Counted from the stretch's first letter, positions 32,885 through 42,376 are shown. The stretch: 64,000 nucleotides of DNA from Collinsella aerofaciens (GCF_015546965.1 NZ_JADMUF010000005.1:62001-126000), one strand, 5' to 3'. Notes: a model not told the origin generated them from the sequence alone. Numbers and translations: made by a program.

Positions 32885-32951
32885 ACGGGCGGATTAAAAA
32901 GGGGTACGAGATACCCAAAGCGCGCTGCGCTCAGCCTTTAGGAGGTGTGCC

Positions 32952-33023
32952 ATGGAAGGCAGTCCTAGTCGAAAAACCTGTATGTCGCCCTCGGCACGCC
33001 GCGAGGACTCCGCACACGCATAA
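32952..33023 (+). CDS. Possible leader peptide of the Mg-type P-ATPase gene
   Basis: A 23-codon ORF with a textbook ribosome site, TAGGAGGTGTGCC. The peptide begins MEGSPSRKTCMSPSARRED and is rich in Ser and Arg. It lies between the promoter at 32856-32884 and the hairpin at 33050-33077. Leader peptides control mgtA in other bacteria; this sequence is not related to MgtL. Role inferred from position only. Confidence 0.5.
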   Translation: MEGSPSRKTCMSPSARREDSAHA

Positions 33024-33049
33024 ACGCCACCGGCAGATCGCCAAAACCA

Positions 33050-33077
33050 CCACAAAGGCGCGCTGCACCCTTTGTGG
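33050..33077 (+). promoter_or_regulatory. Hairpin in the leader of the Mg-type P-ATPase
   Basis: CCACAAAGG (33050-33058) pairs with CCTTTGTGG (33069-33077). It may be an attenuator element or a member of the hairpin repeat family at 48149-48181, which has the same arm word. Confidence 0.5.
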
Positions 33078-33162
33078 GCTCAAGAGCTTGACGTGAGCGA
33101 CATCTAGGTTTTTTGAAGCAAATACGACACGTACGCTAACTCCCTTCAACAAGGAGGACCCT

Positions 33163-35931
33163 ATGCTGATGCTCAAAACCGTCACGGTACTCGAAGCCAT
33201 CTCCAAGCGCCGCCGCACGGCGCGCCCTGCCGCTCATACCGGCCTGTCCAAGAACACCATATTCGCCGCCACCCATAGTGCAGAGGACGCCCTCGTACTG
33301 CTTGACGCCACGGCAAACGGCCTCACCGTCGAGCAGGCAACCGAGCGCCTGAACGCCGTCGGCCCCAACACCATCGAGGCAACGACCAAAACGCTCGCCC
33401 GCCGCATCGCCGACGCGTTCATCGATCCCTTCGCCGGCATCCTCGCCGCGCTCGCGCTGGTCTCGCTCTACATCGACGTGCTCGCCGTGCCCGAACCGCA
33501 GCGCGACCCCTCCACGGTCATCGTCATCGGCATCATGCTGCTGGTATCGGGCGGCATGAAGTTTATCCAGGAAGCCCGCAGCGGCAATGCGGCCGAGGCC
33601 CTTAAGGACCTGGTCTCCAACACCTGCACTGCTCTGCGCGACGGCGAGCGCATCGAGATCCCCTTCGACGAGCTCGTCCCCGGCGATGTAATCCGCCTCT
33701 CTGCCGGCGATATGGTGCCGGCAGATGCCCGCATCATCACCGCGCGCGACCTGTTTGTGATCGAGTCCGCACTCACCGGCGAGAGCGAGGCCGTCGAGAA
33801 GACCACCGCCGTCACCGTCGTCGAGGGCGCCGACGGCTCCGCACTGCCACTCTCCGCCTGCAAGAACATCGTCTTTACCGGCACCTCCGTGCAAAACGGC
33901 ACCGCCATGGCGCTTGTCGTTGCCACCGGCTCGGACACCTACCTGGGCGGCATCGCCAAGATGCTCAACGGGCGCGGCGAAAAGAACGCGTTTGATCGCG
34001 GCGTCTCGAGCGTCTCCATGTTGCTCGTACGCCTCATGCTCGTTATGGCGCCGGCCGTCTTTGCCATCAACGCCACCACCAAGGGCAACGTCATCGACGC
34101 GCTGCTGTTCGCCACGAGCGTGGCCGTGGGCATCACGCCGCAGATGCTTCCCGTTATCGTGACCACGAGCCTATCGCAGGGCGCCAAAGACCTCGCCCGT
34201 CGCCAGGTTATCGTCATGGAGCTGCCGGCGATTCAAAACCTCGGCGCGATGGACGTCCTGTGCTGCGACAAGACCGGCACCCTCACCGAAGACCGCATCG
34301 TGCTCGAGCGCTATCTCAGCACCGACGGCAACGAAGACGCACGCGTGCTGCGCCATGCATTTTTGAATAGCTTCTTCCAAACCGGCCTCAAAAACCTTAT
34401 CGACCTGGCCGTAATCGACCGTGCCGATGTGACGCCCTCGACCGTCGTGCCCGATTCTATGCTGGGCCAGAGTCTGCGCGACCGCTATACCAAGGTCGAC
34501 GAGGTTCCCTTCGATTTCTCGCGCCGCCGCCTGAGCGTAGTTGTCGCCGACGCCCAAGGCAAAACCCAGATGGTTACCAAGGGCGCTGCCGAGGAAATGC
34601 TCGAGATCTGCTCCTTTGTCGAGGTCGATGGCATCGCTCAGCCGCTCACCGACGAGAAGCTCGCCCAGATTCGCAAGCAGGTCGCCGGACTTAACGCCGA
34701 GGGCCTACGCGTAATTGCCGTGGCGCAGAAGACCAATCCGCGCTGCGTGGGCGAGTTTGGAATCGCCGACGAGTGCGACATGGTGCTGATGGGCTTTTTG
34801 GCCTTCCTCGATCCGCCCAAAGCAAGTGCCGCGGGCGCCGTCGCCACCCTCGAGGCCAAGGGCGTGGCGGTCAAGGTCCTAACCGGCGACAACGACCGCG
34901 TCGCCGCCACCGTCTGCGAGCAGATTGGTATCGATGCGAGCAACGTCTTGCTCGGCTCCGAGATCGATGCGCTCGATGACGCCGAACTTGCCGAGCGCGC
35001 CGAGAAAACCAACCTCTTCGCCAAGCTCTCGCCGCTGCAGAAGGCGCGCCTGGTACGTGTCATGCGCGAGATGCTCGGCCACACCGTGGGCTTTATGGGC
35101 GACGGCATCAACGACGCCGCCGCCATGCGTGCGAGCGATTGCGGCATCTCGGTCGATTCGGCCGTCGATATTGCCAAGGAATCCGCCGATATCATCTTGC
35201 TTCAGAAGGACCTGGGCGTGCTCGAGCGCGGCATCATCGAAGGCCGCCGCACCTACGGCAACCTGCTCAAGTACCTCAAGACCACGGTGAGCTCCAACTT
35301 TGGCAATGTGCTGTCCGTGACCGTCGCGAGCCTGTTCTTGCCGTTTTTGCCCATGAGCGCCCTGCAGCTGGTGCTGCTGTCGCTGGTCTACGAGATCGTG
35401 TGCATCGCACTGCCGTGGGACACCGTCGATGACGCCTGGACTGCCCGCCCGCGTGCCTGGGACGCCGCGTCCATCAAGGGCTTTATGCTCGAGCTGGGCC
35501 CCATGAGCTCGCTGTTTGACATCGTGACCTTCGCCGCGCTCTTCTTTGTCGTGTGCCCCGCCGCCGTGGACGCAAGCTGGTCCGAGCTTGCCGCCGCGGG
35601 CGACGTCGCGGGTATGGCGACCTTTGCTGCGCTCTTCCAGAGCGGCTGGTTTGTCGAGTCCATGTGGTCGCAGACACTCGTGGTCCACATGCTGCGCTCC
35701 CCGCATCTGCCGAGCCCGCGCGACCACGCCGCGCCCGCATTGTGCGTTCTTACCGTGCTGGGCCTGGCGCTCGTCACCTGGCTGCCGGCAAGCCCCATCG
35801 CCGATGCGCTCGGCCTCATGGCGCCGCCCGCGAGCTTTTTCGCGCTGCTCGTCGGCATCGTCACCGCCTACATCGCGCTCACTCAGCTGGCAAAGCGCCG
35901 CTACATTGCACGCCACGGCGAGCTGCTGTAG
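33163..35931 (+). CDS. mgtA: P-type ATPase, Mg2+ importer type (MgtA/MgtB)
   Basis: 922 residues, the length of P3B ATPases. Layout: soluble N-terminus; actuator domain with ESALTGESEAVEKTT (TGES); phosphorylation site CCDKTGTLTEDR near residue 368; nucleotide domain with KGAAEEML; hinge LTGDNDRVAATVCEQIG and MGDGINDAAAMRASDCG; and a C-terminal membrane bundle of about six helices (SNFGNVLSVTVASLFLPFLP, MSALQLVLLSLVYEIVCI). The SNFGN segment after the hinge is typical of MgtA. It imports Mg2+ down its gradient using ATP. Start ATG 33163 follows AAGGAGGACCCT. Confidence 0.94.
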   Translation: MLMLKTVTVLEAISKRRRTARPAAHTGLSKNTIFAATHSAEDALVLLDATANGLTVEQATERLNAVGPNTIEATTKTLARRIADAFIDPFAGILAALALVSLYIDVLAVPEPQRDPSTVIVIGIMLLVSGGMKFIQEARSGNAAEALKDLVSNTCTALRDGERIEIPFDELVPGDVIRLSAGDMVPADARIITARDLFVIESALTGESEAVEKTTAVTVVEGADGSALPLSACKNIVFTGTSVQNGTAMALVVATGSDTYLGGIAKMLNGRGEKNAFDRGVSSVSMLLVRLMLVMAPAVFAINATTKGNVIDALLFATSVAVGITPQMLPVIVTTSLSQGAKDLARRQVIVMELPAIQNLGAMDVLCCDKTGTLTEDRIVLERYLSTDGNEDARVLRHAFLNSFFQTGLKNLIDLAVIDRADVTPSTVVPDSMLGQSLRDRYTKVDEVPFDFSRRRLSVVVADAQGKTQMVTKGAAEEMLEICSFVEVDGIAQPLTDEKLAQIRKQVAGLNAEGLRVIAVAQKTNPRCVGEFGIADECDMVLMGFLAFLDPPKASAAGAVATLEAKGVAVKVLTGDNDRVAATVCEQIGIDASNVLLGSEIDALDDAELAERAEKTNLFAKLSPLQKARLVRVMREMLGHTVGFMGDGINDAAAMRASDCGISVDSAVDIAKESADIILLQKDLGVLERGIIEGRRTYGNLLKYLKTTVSSNFGNVLSVTVASLFLPFLPMSALQLVLLSLVYEIVCIALPWDTVDDAWTARPRAWDAASIKGFMLELGPMSSLFDIVTFAALFFVVCPAAVDASWSELAAAGDVAGMATFAALFQSGWFVESMWSQTLVVHMLRSPHLPSPRDHAAPALCVLTVLGLALVTWLPASPIADALGLMAPPASFFALLVGIVTAYIALTQLAKRRYIARHGELL

Positions 35932-35950
35932 CAAGCAGGCGGAAAGCACC

Positions 35951-36016
35951 CTGCCAGCTGCCGTTACCGCTACCACAGCTGCCGACGCCGCTGCCGTTGC
36001 CTCTGCCGCCGCAGTC
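35951..36016 (+). repeat. Low-complexity GCTGCC-rich stretch
   Basis: Degenerate tandem CTGCC/GCTGCCG units fill the end of the mgtA downstream region. No coding support. Confidence 0.6.
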
Positions 36017-36028
36017 TATCCCCCCAGC

Positions 36029-36095
36029 AGTTGCGGTGGAATAGTTCCTGTTTAAAGCCCCGTGACTTTAATTTAGGGACTATTCCACCGCAACT
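36029..36095. repeat. Long hairpin repeat, relative of 26776-26846
   Basis: AGTTGCGGTGGAATAGTTCC (from 36029) pairs with the inverse ending at 36095, with one mismatch. It lies between convergent mgtA and the LuxR gene. Confidence 0.85.
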
Positions 36096-36109
36096 TATTG
36101 GAAAATTAG

Positions 36110-37654
36110 CTAGTCCTTGGGCGTCCAGGACCAGAAGAAGTTGATAAGGGCCACACGCGAGGCGGTGCCGGTCTTTTTGTTAATCGAGGAAATGTGACGA
36201 TAGAGCGTGGAGCGCGAAAGGAAGAGCGTTGTGGCGATGTCCTGAACGCTCTGGTCCGAAGCGACCAATACCTCAAGAATATCGCGCTCGCGCTCTGTAA
36301 GCCCAAAGGTGGCGACGAAAGCATCGAGGCGTTCATCGGACGTGAGCTCCGCTGCCTCCACGGGCTCGGGGTCGGAGCATGTGGGCGCAAGATCCCCACC
36401 AAGATCGTCGGTGGCAAGCGGCAGGCCATCCTGCATCACGGCAGCATCGTCTCGTTGCCCCAACTGCCCCAGCAGCGTAATCGCAATGCCCACAAACATC
36501 ACGAGCGCCGCACCGACCGCAGCCAGCACGTTTTGACTCGAGATGATCGCCACCGCCGGCGCCGTCACGAGCATCGAGCACACGTTGTTGACGACGCGAC
36601 CCATGCACGGCCAAAAATATGACCAGCGCGCATAGAGCGAGACGGCGGCATATTTTGTGGTAAAGAACACCACGAAAAAGCCCGAGCCCAGATAAAAGAT
36701 GATCGTGGCAGCAAGCTCGTTGCCGCCATTGCCATCGACGATGAGCACAAAGAACGAAAGTGTGGACAGTATGGCGGCACATGTCATGCCGATATTCATA
36801 TACGAGCGGCCGTGCAGGTCAAATAGTGCGCCAGCGACCAACGAGCTCACGACAAGCAGCAGGCGCGGCCAATCGCCTAAATCGACGGCTCCGACAGCAT
36901 GCAGGGTCGTGAAGCCCGCGTTGAGAGCGGCGAATACGCTGGAAAGATACGCCGTCGCCACGGTCAGGCGAACTACGGCGCGACGGAATGCCGCCTTTGC
37001 CTCGGGATCGTCATGCCACTTGGCGCCATATTCCAGAGCATCTACCGAAAGCCCGGCAGCACTGGGTTCAAAGTTGGGGTCGGACTCGTCGCGCAGCTTG
37101 GCGCGTCGGGCACCGTGGAGCAACGCCACCTGCGCGATCGCACAGACGACCAGAACAGCCTGCTGAGGAATGCCGACAGGCATCACCATGTGGTTGAGAA
37201 CCTGCACCAGAACGCCCATGGCGTAAGAAAGTGCGGCGGCGCGCGCCAAGCAGGGCGTTCGCGCAAAGCGCCTCGCAAAATTTGCATGGGCAGTCGATCC
37301 GCAGTAGCCCAGCGCGCAGCACGCCACCAAACCGCCGGCAATTACCACCTCAACCTGAACCGCCATAATCAACAGCAGCAATGCCGCCACCAGCAAAACG
37401 CCCGTGACGTCACTCGTTGCGTCGATAGCATGGGGACGGCGATAGTACAGAATGGGACGCACAAAAAAGCCAATCACGCTCGCGCCGATGACAAGGCTCT
37501 CATAAATAACGACCTCGTTCGGAGACACGAACTCGGCCATGCGCACATCAAAAAGATACTCGCACGCCAAAAACGTGAAGAAGAACAGCGCCAGGCATAT
37601 AATCTCCCGAATGCCCCGACGCAAATATGCGGTTGTGTCTCCCATGCCCCTCAT
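36110..37654 (-). CDS. LuxR-family regulator with 12-helix membrane domain
   Basis: 514 residues. Roughly residues 1-400 form about 12 hydrophobic helices (ICLALFFFTFLACEYLF; VLLVAALLLLIMAVQVEVVI; LLLVVSSLVAGALFDLHG), MFS-like, and the C-terminal 65 residues are a LuxR/GerE helix-turn-helix (LTERERDILEVLVASDQSVQ...LFLSRSTLYRHISSINKKTG). Such membrane LuxR proteins are very common in Coriobacteriia and probably sense a small molecule. Start ATG 37652-37654 follows GGGGGTTAACC. Convergent with mgtA; targets unknown. Confidence 0.9.
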   Translation of the reverse strand: MRGMGDTTAYLRRGIREIICLALFFFTFLACEYLFDVRMAEFVSPNEVVIYESLVIGASVIGFFVRPILYYRRPHAIDATSDVTGVLLVAALLLLIMAVQVEVVIAGGLVACCALGYCGSTAHANFARRFARTPCLARAAALSYAMGVLVQVLNHMVMPVGIPQQAVLVVCAIAQVALLHGARRAKLRDESDPNFEPSAAGLSVDALEYGAKWHDDPEAKAAFRRAVVRLTVATAYLSSVFAALNAGFTTLHAVGAVDLGDWPRLLLVVSSLVAGALFDLHGRSYMNIGMTCAAILSTLSFFVLIVDGNGGNELAATIIFYLGSGFFVVFFTTKYAAVSLYARWSYFWPCMGRVVNNVCSMLVTAPAVAIISSQNVLAAVGAALVMFVGIAITLLGQLGQRDDAAVMQDGLPLATDDLGGDLAPTCSDPEPVEAAELTSDERLDAFVATFGLTERERDILEVLVASDQSVQDIATTLFLSRSTLYRHISSINKKTGTASRVALINFFWSWTPKD

Positions 37655-38031
37655 GGTTAACCCCCAGCCGCTCAATTGTCTGGAAATCTATTTTAATAAA
37701 GAACCAGTCTCAATATCGAAGCCAGGCTCGAAATGCTGCCAATTCGACCCCAGCCGTCCACATCACGCCGCGATTTTGAGCCGCATGGACCAGAAGGGAC
37801 GCGCGCGACCTCTAGCTCGGCCAGGAGTGTCTCCAACTACCACTCATTTAAGTACGTCCCCAATGAGTGCCCAATGACTACCCGCGGCAAAGAGTGTCCC
37901 TATGTGCCGGATGAAAAATGGGCCATGTGTCCCAGTTGTGGAGACTCCTTGAGCCGTCTGGGTATCGCGAAGGATCGCGCACTCCCCCATCATCAAAAGT
38001 GACACACGCTACCTGTTGATGGGAGGCAACC
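37655..38031. other. Intergenic region between LuxR gene and zinc-ribbon operon
   Basis: About 375 bases. It contains a TTTAAGTACGTCCCCAA hairpin (37841-37869) and a 42-codon frame (37874-38002) with two CxxC-like cysteine pairs but no ribosome site; this is not supported as a gene. No clear promoter found. Confidence 0.5.
37841..37869. repeat. Short hairpin repeat, relative of 30257-30285
   Basis: CACTCATT (37841-37848) pairs with AATGAGTG (37862-37869), loop TTAAGTACGTCCCC-like. Arms differ from 30257-30285 but pairing is kept. Confidence 0.7.
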
Positions 38032-38769
38032 ATGGGCTTCTTTGACAAGATGTTCGAGAAGAAAGAGTGCGCGATTTGCGGTACCGAGCTGGGACTTCTA
38101 GGTAAGACCAAGATCAATGAAGGCTACCTGTGCAAAGAATGCGTCGGCAAGCTCTCTCCCTTCTTTGGCGGTTATCGCTCTAGCACCGCGGACGACATTC
38201 GCGAGCAGCTCGCCTATCGCGAGGCCAATGCCGAGCGCCTGGCATCGTTCAATCCCACGCGCACGCTCTCGGCCGGGCGCACCAATATCATGCTCGACGA
38301 GGACGCGGGCCTGCTGATCATTACCTCGCAGACGCGCTGGCGCGACGCCAACCCCGACATCATCGAGTTTTCGCAGGTGCTCGGCTGCGATATGGATATC
38401 GACGAGCACCGCACCGAGATCTATCGCGAGACCAAGGACGGCGAGCGTGAGAGTTATGACCCGCCGCGCTACGACCTGGATTACGACTTCAATCTGACCA
38501 TCCACGTCAACACGCCGTACTTTACCGAGATTGACCTGCGCGTGAACGACTCCACCATCGATCAGCGCGGCTCCATCGAATATCGCGAGGCTAAGCGCCA
38601 GGCAACCGAAGTCCGCGATGCGCTGGTGCAGCTGCGTCAGGAGACGCGCGATAGCGTCGTTGCCGCCAAGGCCCCCAAGACTGCGGTGACCTGCCCCTTC
38701 TGCGGCGCCACCACCATTCCCGATGCCAGTGGGCGCTGCGAATACTGCGGCGGCGCCATCGGCGCCTAG
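38032..38769 (+). CDS. DUF4428-type double zinc-ribbon protein
   Basis: 245 residues. An N-terminal DUF4428-like ribbon (CAICGTELGLLGK...YLCKEC, residues 13-36), a middle beta-rich region (FNPTRTLSAGRTNIMLDEDA; RYDLDYDFNLTIHVNTPYF), and a C-terminal ribbon CPFCGATTIPDASGRCEYCG. Start ATG 38032 follows GGGAGGCAACC. First gene of an operon with a zinc-ribbon membrane protein and an SPFH protein, 24 bases before the next gene. Cytosolic; function unknown. Confidence 0.82.
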   Translation: MGFFDKMFEKKECAICGTELGLLGKTKINEGYLCKECVGKLSPFFGGYRSSTADDIREQLAYREANAERLASFNPTRTLSAGRTNIMLDEDAGLLIITSQTRWRDANPDIIEFSQVLGCDMDIDEHRTEIYRETKDGERESYDPPRYDLDYDFNLTIHVNTPYFTEIDLRVNDSTIDQRGSIEYREAKRQATEVRDALVQLRQETRDSVVAAKAPKTAVTCPFCGATTIPDASGRCEYCGGAIGA

Positions 38770-38793
38770 CCCCCGGCACGGAAAGGACCGATC

Positions 38794-40116
38794 ATGGCCT
38801 TCGAAAGCGTTAACTATCAGTGCCCTGCCTGTGGCGGCCCGCTGCATTTTGCCAGCGCCGAGCAAAAGCTTGTCTGCGACTACTGCGACTCGCGCTTTGA
38901 AGTCGAAGAGGTCGAGGCTCTCTATCGCGAGCGCCAGGACAAGGCAGATGCCAAAGCCGATGCGGCAGCCGCAACATCCAAGCCCGCATCCGACGATGCG
39001 GTGCAGGAACTGGCCCAAAACGCCGGCTATATCTGTTCGTCGTGTGGCGCCGAGCTGATCTCGGACGGCACCGTCGCCGTCTCCACCTGCCCGTACTGCG
39101 GCAACCCCGCCGTGGCACCCGGTCAACTCTCGGGCGACTTCTCCCCTGACCTGGTGATTCCATTTAAACTCGGTCGCGACGATGTCTTGGCCGCGCTCAA
39201 GGAGCACTACAAGGGCAAAATCCTGCTGCCCAAGAGCTTTGTCACCGGCAACCACATCGACGAGGTCCAAGGCGTTTACGTGCCGTTTTGGCTCTACGGC
39301 GCCCACGTGGACGGCGAAGTGTACTTTGACGCAACCAACGAGACCGTAACCGAGGAATCCGACCGCACCGTCACGACCACCGACCACTACGACGCCTACC
39401 GTAAGGGCAATATCTCGTTTGAGCGCGTGCCCGTCGACGGATCGTCCAAGATGCCCGACGGCCATATGGACGCCATCGAGCCGTTTGACTACGACGCGCT
39501 GCGCCCGTTCTCGGTCGCTTATATGCCCGGCTACATCGCCAACCGCTATGACGAGGATTGCGAGACCTGCAAGGCGCGCGCCGAGCGTCGTATGGAGGAG
39601 AGCACGATCTCAGCCCTGCGCGAGACCGTCATCGACGAGTACGACGACGCCACGGTCGAAAGCAAGCAGCTCGACTACACCTGGGAAAACAGCGATTATG
39701 CCCTGTTCCCTGTGTGGATGCTCTCTACCTCGTGGAACGGCAAGAGCTACCTGTTTGCCATGAACGGCCAAACCGGCCGCATGGTCGGCGAGCTCCCCTG
39801 CTCCAAGCCCAAGCTCGTCATCGCCTCGGTGCTGTTCTTTGCGATCGGATTTGTCCTCTCCCAGATCCTCTTCATGGGTGAGAACGCCTTCGATCCGGAT
39901 TACCTCGCCTTTGACATCGAGGGCATCCTCATCAACATCGTCGCGCCGCTGATCATCGTGATTATCGCAGACGTGCTGCTGGTCGGCCAGCTCAAGACAG
40001 CCAACGAGGCAACCCACGCCGACTACTACTGTGGAGACCTCGACCTGACCGAGAAGCACGACACCTTTAGCCATACCGAAACCACGGTTGTCATGAAGGA
40101 CAACAAGGACGACTAG
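38794..40116 (+). CDS. Zinc-ribbon membrane protein, YdjG-like
   Basis: 440 residues. Two zinc ribbons open the protein (CPACGGPL...CDYCDSRF, residues 10-32; CSSCGAEL...CPYCGNPA, about 80-105), followed by a large soluble domain (LVIPFKLGRDDVLAALKEHY; VYVPFWLYGAHVDG) and two C-terminal helices (LVIASVLFFAIGFVLSQIL; ILINIVAPLIIVIIADVLLV). This matches Bacillus YdjG-type proteins, partners of YdjH/YdjI in holding PspA-family proteins at stressed membranes. That role is transferred from the family. Start ATG 38794. Confidence 0.82.
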   Translation: MAFESVNYQCPACGGPLHFASAEQKLVCDYCDSRFEVEEVEALYRERQDKADAKADAAAATSKPASDDAVQELAQNAGYICSSCGAELISDGTVAVSTCPYCGNPAVAPGQLSGDFSPDLVIPFKLGRDDVLAALKEHYKGKILLPKSFVTGNHIDEVQGVYVPFWLYGAHVDGEVYFDATNETVTEESDRTVTTTDHYDAYRKGNISFERVPVDGSSKMPDGHMDAIEPFDYDALRPFSVAYMPGYIANRYDEDCETCKARAERRMEESTISALRETVIDEYDDATVESKQLDYTWENSDYALFPVWMLSTSWNGKSYLFAMNGQTGRMVGELPCSKPKLVIASVLFFAIGFVLSQILFMGENAFDPDYLAFDIEGILINIVAPLIIVIIADVLLVGQLKTANEATHADYYCGDLDLTEKHDTFSHTETTVVMKDNKDD

Positions 40117-40164
40117 CCATTCTGACCAATATCACCCGGCCTTTGACGAGAAAGGAAGATCACC

Positions 40165-41403
40165 ATGGGACTCTTGAAAGCTGGATTGGGTGCTGCCGGC
40201 GGCGTCATGGCCGACCAGTGGAAGGAATTTATCTATTGCGAATCGATGCCTGCCGACGTCTTGGCCTGCAAGGGCAGCAAGCGCACCGGTGGCCGCAGCT
40301 CCAACACGCGCGGCGAGGACAACGTCATCTCCAACGGCTCCGTCATCGCCGTCAACGACGGCCAGGGCATGCTCGTGGTGCAAAACGGCAAGATCATCGA
40401 GGTCGCGCTGGAGCCCGGCGAGTTCGTCTTTGACACCGGCAGCGAGCCGAGCGTCTTTAGCGGCAACCTGGGCGACTCCATCAAGGAGACGTTCGCCAAT
40501 ATCGGCAGCCGCTTTACCTTTGGCGGCGACGCAGGTAAGGACCAGCGCGTCTACTTCATCAACACCAAGGAAATCATCGGCAACAAGTACGGCACCGCCT
40601 CGCCCGTGCCCTTCCGCGTGGTCGACAACAACATCGGCCTGGACGTCGACATCTCCGTGCGCTGCAATGGCGAGTATTCGTACCGCATCACCAACCCGCT
40701 GTTGTTCTACACCAACGTGTGCGGCAACGTGACCGATAGCTATACGCGCGACCAGATCGACAGCCAGCTTAAGTCCGAGCTGCTCACCGCCCTGCAGCCC
40801 GCCTTTGCCAAGATCTCGGAGATGGGCATTCGCTACAGCGCCATCCCCGGCCACACCACCGAGCTCGCCCACGCGCTCAACGAAGTCCTCTCCGCCGACT
40901 GGCGCGACCTGCGCGGCGTTGAGATCGTGAGCTTTGGCGTCAACTCCATCGCCGCCTCGCAAGAAGACGAGCAGATGATCAAGGACCTGCAGAAGGCCGC
41001 AGTCATGCGCGATCCCACCATGGCAGCTGCCAACATCGCCAGCGCCCAGAGCGACGCGATGCGCGCGGCAGCCGCCAACCCCAACGGCGCGATGGCCGGC
41101 TTTATGGGCATGGGCATGGCAGGTGGCATGGGCGGCATGAATGCCAGTCAGCTGTTCGCCGCCGGCCAGGCACAGCAGCAGGCCGCCCCGCAGCCGGCTC
41201 CGGCACCTGCCCCCGCACCGGCACCCGCCGCCCCCGCGGCCGGCACGTGGACCTGCAGCTGCGGCGCCACCAACACCGGCAAGTTCTGCCCCGAGTGTGG
41301 CAGTCCCGCACCCGCCCCGGCACCGACCAAGTGGTTCTGCCCCAACTGCGGCAGCGAAAACGGCGGCAAGTTCTGCAGCAACTGTGGAACGCCCAGGCCC
41401 TAG
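40165..41403 (+). CDS. SPFH-domain protein with C-terminal zinc ribbons, YdjI-like
   Basis: 412 residues. An N-terminal virion-core/SPFH region (ADQWKEFIYCESMPADVLAC; IAVNDGQGMLVVQNGKIIEV; LEPGEFVFDTGSEPSVFSG) matches YdjI. Next is a helical part, a Met/Gly-rich stretch (MAGFMGMGMAGGMGGMNA), an Ala/Pro repeat (about 340-365), and two C-terminal ribbons (CSCGATNTGKFCPECG; CPNCGSENGGKFCSNCG). It probably forms membrane-associated oligomers and partners the YdjG-like protein. No PspA gene is in the window. Start ATG 40165 has GAAAGGAAGATCACC. Confidence 0.86.
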   Translation: MGLLKAGLGAAGGVMADQWKEFIYCESMPADVLACKGSKRTGGRSSNTRGEDNVISNGSVIAVNDGQGMLVVQNGKIIEVALEPGEFVFDTGSEPSVFSGNLGDSIKETFANIGSRFTFGGDAGKDQRVYFINTKEIIGNKYGTASPVPFRVVDNNIGLDVDISVRCNGEYSYRITNPLLFYTNVCGNVTDSYTRDQIDSQLKSELLTALQPAFAKISEMGIRYSAIPGHTTELAHALNEVLSADWRDLRGVEIVSFGVNSIAASQEDEQMIKDLQKAAVMRDPTMAAANIASAQSDAMRAAAANPNGAMAGFMGMGMAGGMGGMNASQLFAAGQAQQQAAPQPAPAPAPAPAPAAPAAGTWTCSCGATNTGKFCPECGSPAPAPAPTKWFCPNCGSENGGKFCSNCGTPRP

Positions 41404-41483
41404 CCCCTCTATCTGGTAATTGGCGGGGGATCCGCCACCCCCGCATTTGCTTCTATGGGTTTCGTTCGATGAAGGAGGACACC

Positions 41484-42326
41484 ATGAAGACAACGTTCAA
41501 AAAGTCCGTACTCGCATTCCTGACATGCATCCTGGCGCTCGCCTTTGCCCTGACGGGCTGCAGCGGCGGCGGCAAAGACCCCAAGGCCAACTTCGTCGGC
41601 AGCTGGGAACTCTCAGGTGGAACCATGGAGGGCGAAGAGCTGACCGATGAGTACATGAAGATGCTCGAGGATTGGGGTGTCCACTGCGTCCTGATTCTCG
41701 ATGAGGACGGTACAGGCGCCCTCGACCTGTTCCTTGAAGTCGTCGACCTTAAATGGGAGGCAAAGGACGGCACCACCGTAACCATCACCGCCGAAGACGA
41801 GTCGCATGACATGAAGCTCAAGGACGGCAAACTCATCCTCGAAGAAGATGACGGCAATCTTGTCTTTACCAAGTCCGACAAGGACCTGTCCGGTACGGTG
41901 AAGAAGGATCGCGAGGCGGCCGAGAAGGAAGAAGAGATCGACGAGGCCGTCGAAGACGACGACGTCCAGAAGATTGAAATCTCCCCCGCCGTCACTGTCG
42001 CCGATGACGATCTGTGCACCATCACCATCACCGAAAAGTTCAAGGATGACTGGGGCGACATCGGCTTTGTCGTCAACATCACCAACAAGAGCGACAAGGA
42101 CCTGACCTTCTACGCTCCCTCCGGCAAGACCAACGTCAACGGCACCATGAAGGAACCCTGGTTCTCGGCTCACCTGATGCCCGGCACCAACGCCACCGAG
42201 GAATTCACCTTCTCGAAGGGCACGCTCGATAGTCTTGACGACCTAGTCAACACGACAATCGGCATCGACGCCTACCTGACCGATTCCTACGAGGACGTCG
42301 CCTCCTACAGCGCAACCATCGCGTAA
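41484..42326 (+). CDS. Lipoprotein of unknown function, DUF5067-like C-terminus
   Basis: 280 residues. Signal peptide with lipobox LTGC near residue 23 (VLAFLTCILALAFALTGC). The mature part starts with a lipocalin-like beta segment (FVGSWELSGGTMEGEE; LILEEDDGNLVFTKSD), then an acidic coiled linker (DREAAEKEEEIDEAVEDDD), then an Ig-like beta domain (VVNITNKSDKDLTFYAPSGK) like surface lipoproteins that bind ions or ligands. Start ATG 41484 follows GAAGGAGGACACC. It may be read with the upstream operon (80-base gap). Function unknown. Confidence 0.85.
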   Translation: MKTTFKKSVLAFLTCILALAFALTGCSGGGKDPKANFVGSWELSGGTMEGEELTDEYMKMLEDWGVHCVLILDEDGTGALDLFLEVVDLKWEAKDGTTVTITAEDESHDMKLKDGKLILEEDDGNLVFTKSDKDLSGTVKKDREAAEKEEEIDEAVEDDDVQKIEISPAVTVADDDLCTITITEKFKDDWGDIGFVVNITNKSDKDLTFYAPSGKTNVNGTMKEPWFSAHLMPGTNATEEFTFSKGTLDSLDDLVNTTIGIDAYLTDSYEDVASYSATIA

Positions 42327-42376
42327 CGGCACGTAACATCAGCCGCGGATTGGCGGACACATCCGCGCACATGCCA

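Noticed and set aside
32820-33162. M-box (ykoK) Mg2+ riboswitch before mgtA, also considered before mgtE at 57322-57600
   Set aside because: The conserved GGTGAGGCTCC core and the following ATACGCTGC segment were not found in either leader. A covariance search with the Rfam model would decide.
37874-38002. 42-codon frame with cysteine pairs resembling a zinc ribbon
   Set aside because: No ribosome site, starts inside a repeat element, and only two cysteine pairs; could be a remnant but is not supported as a gene.
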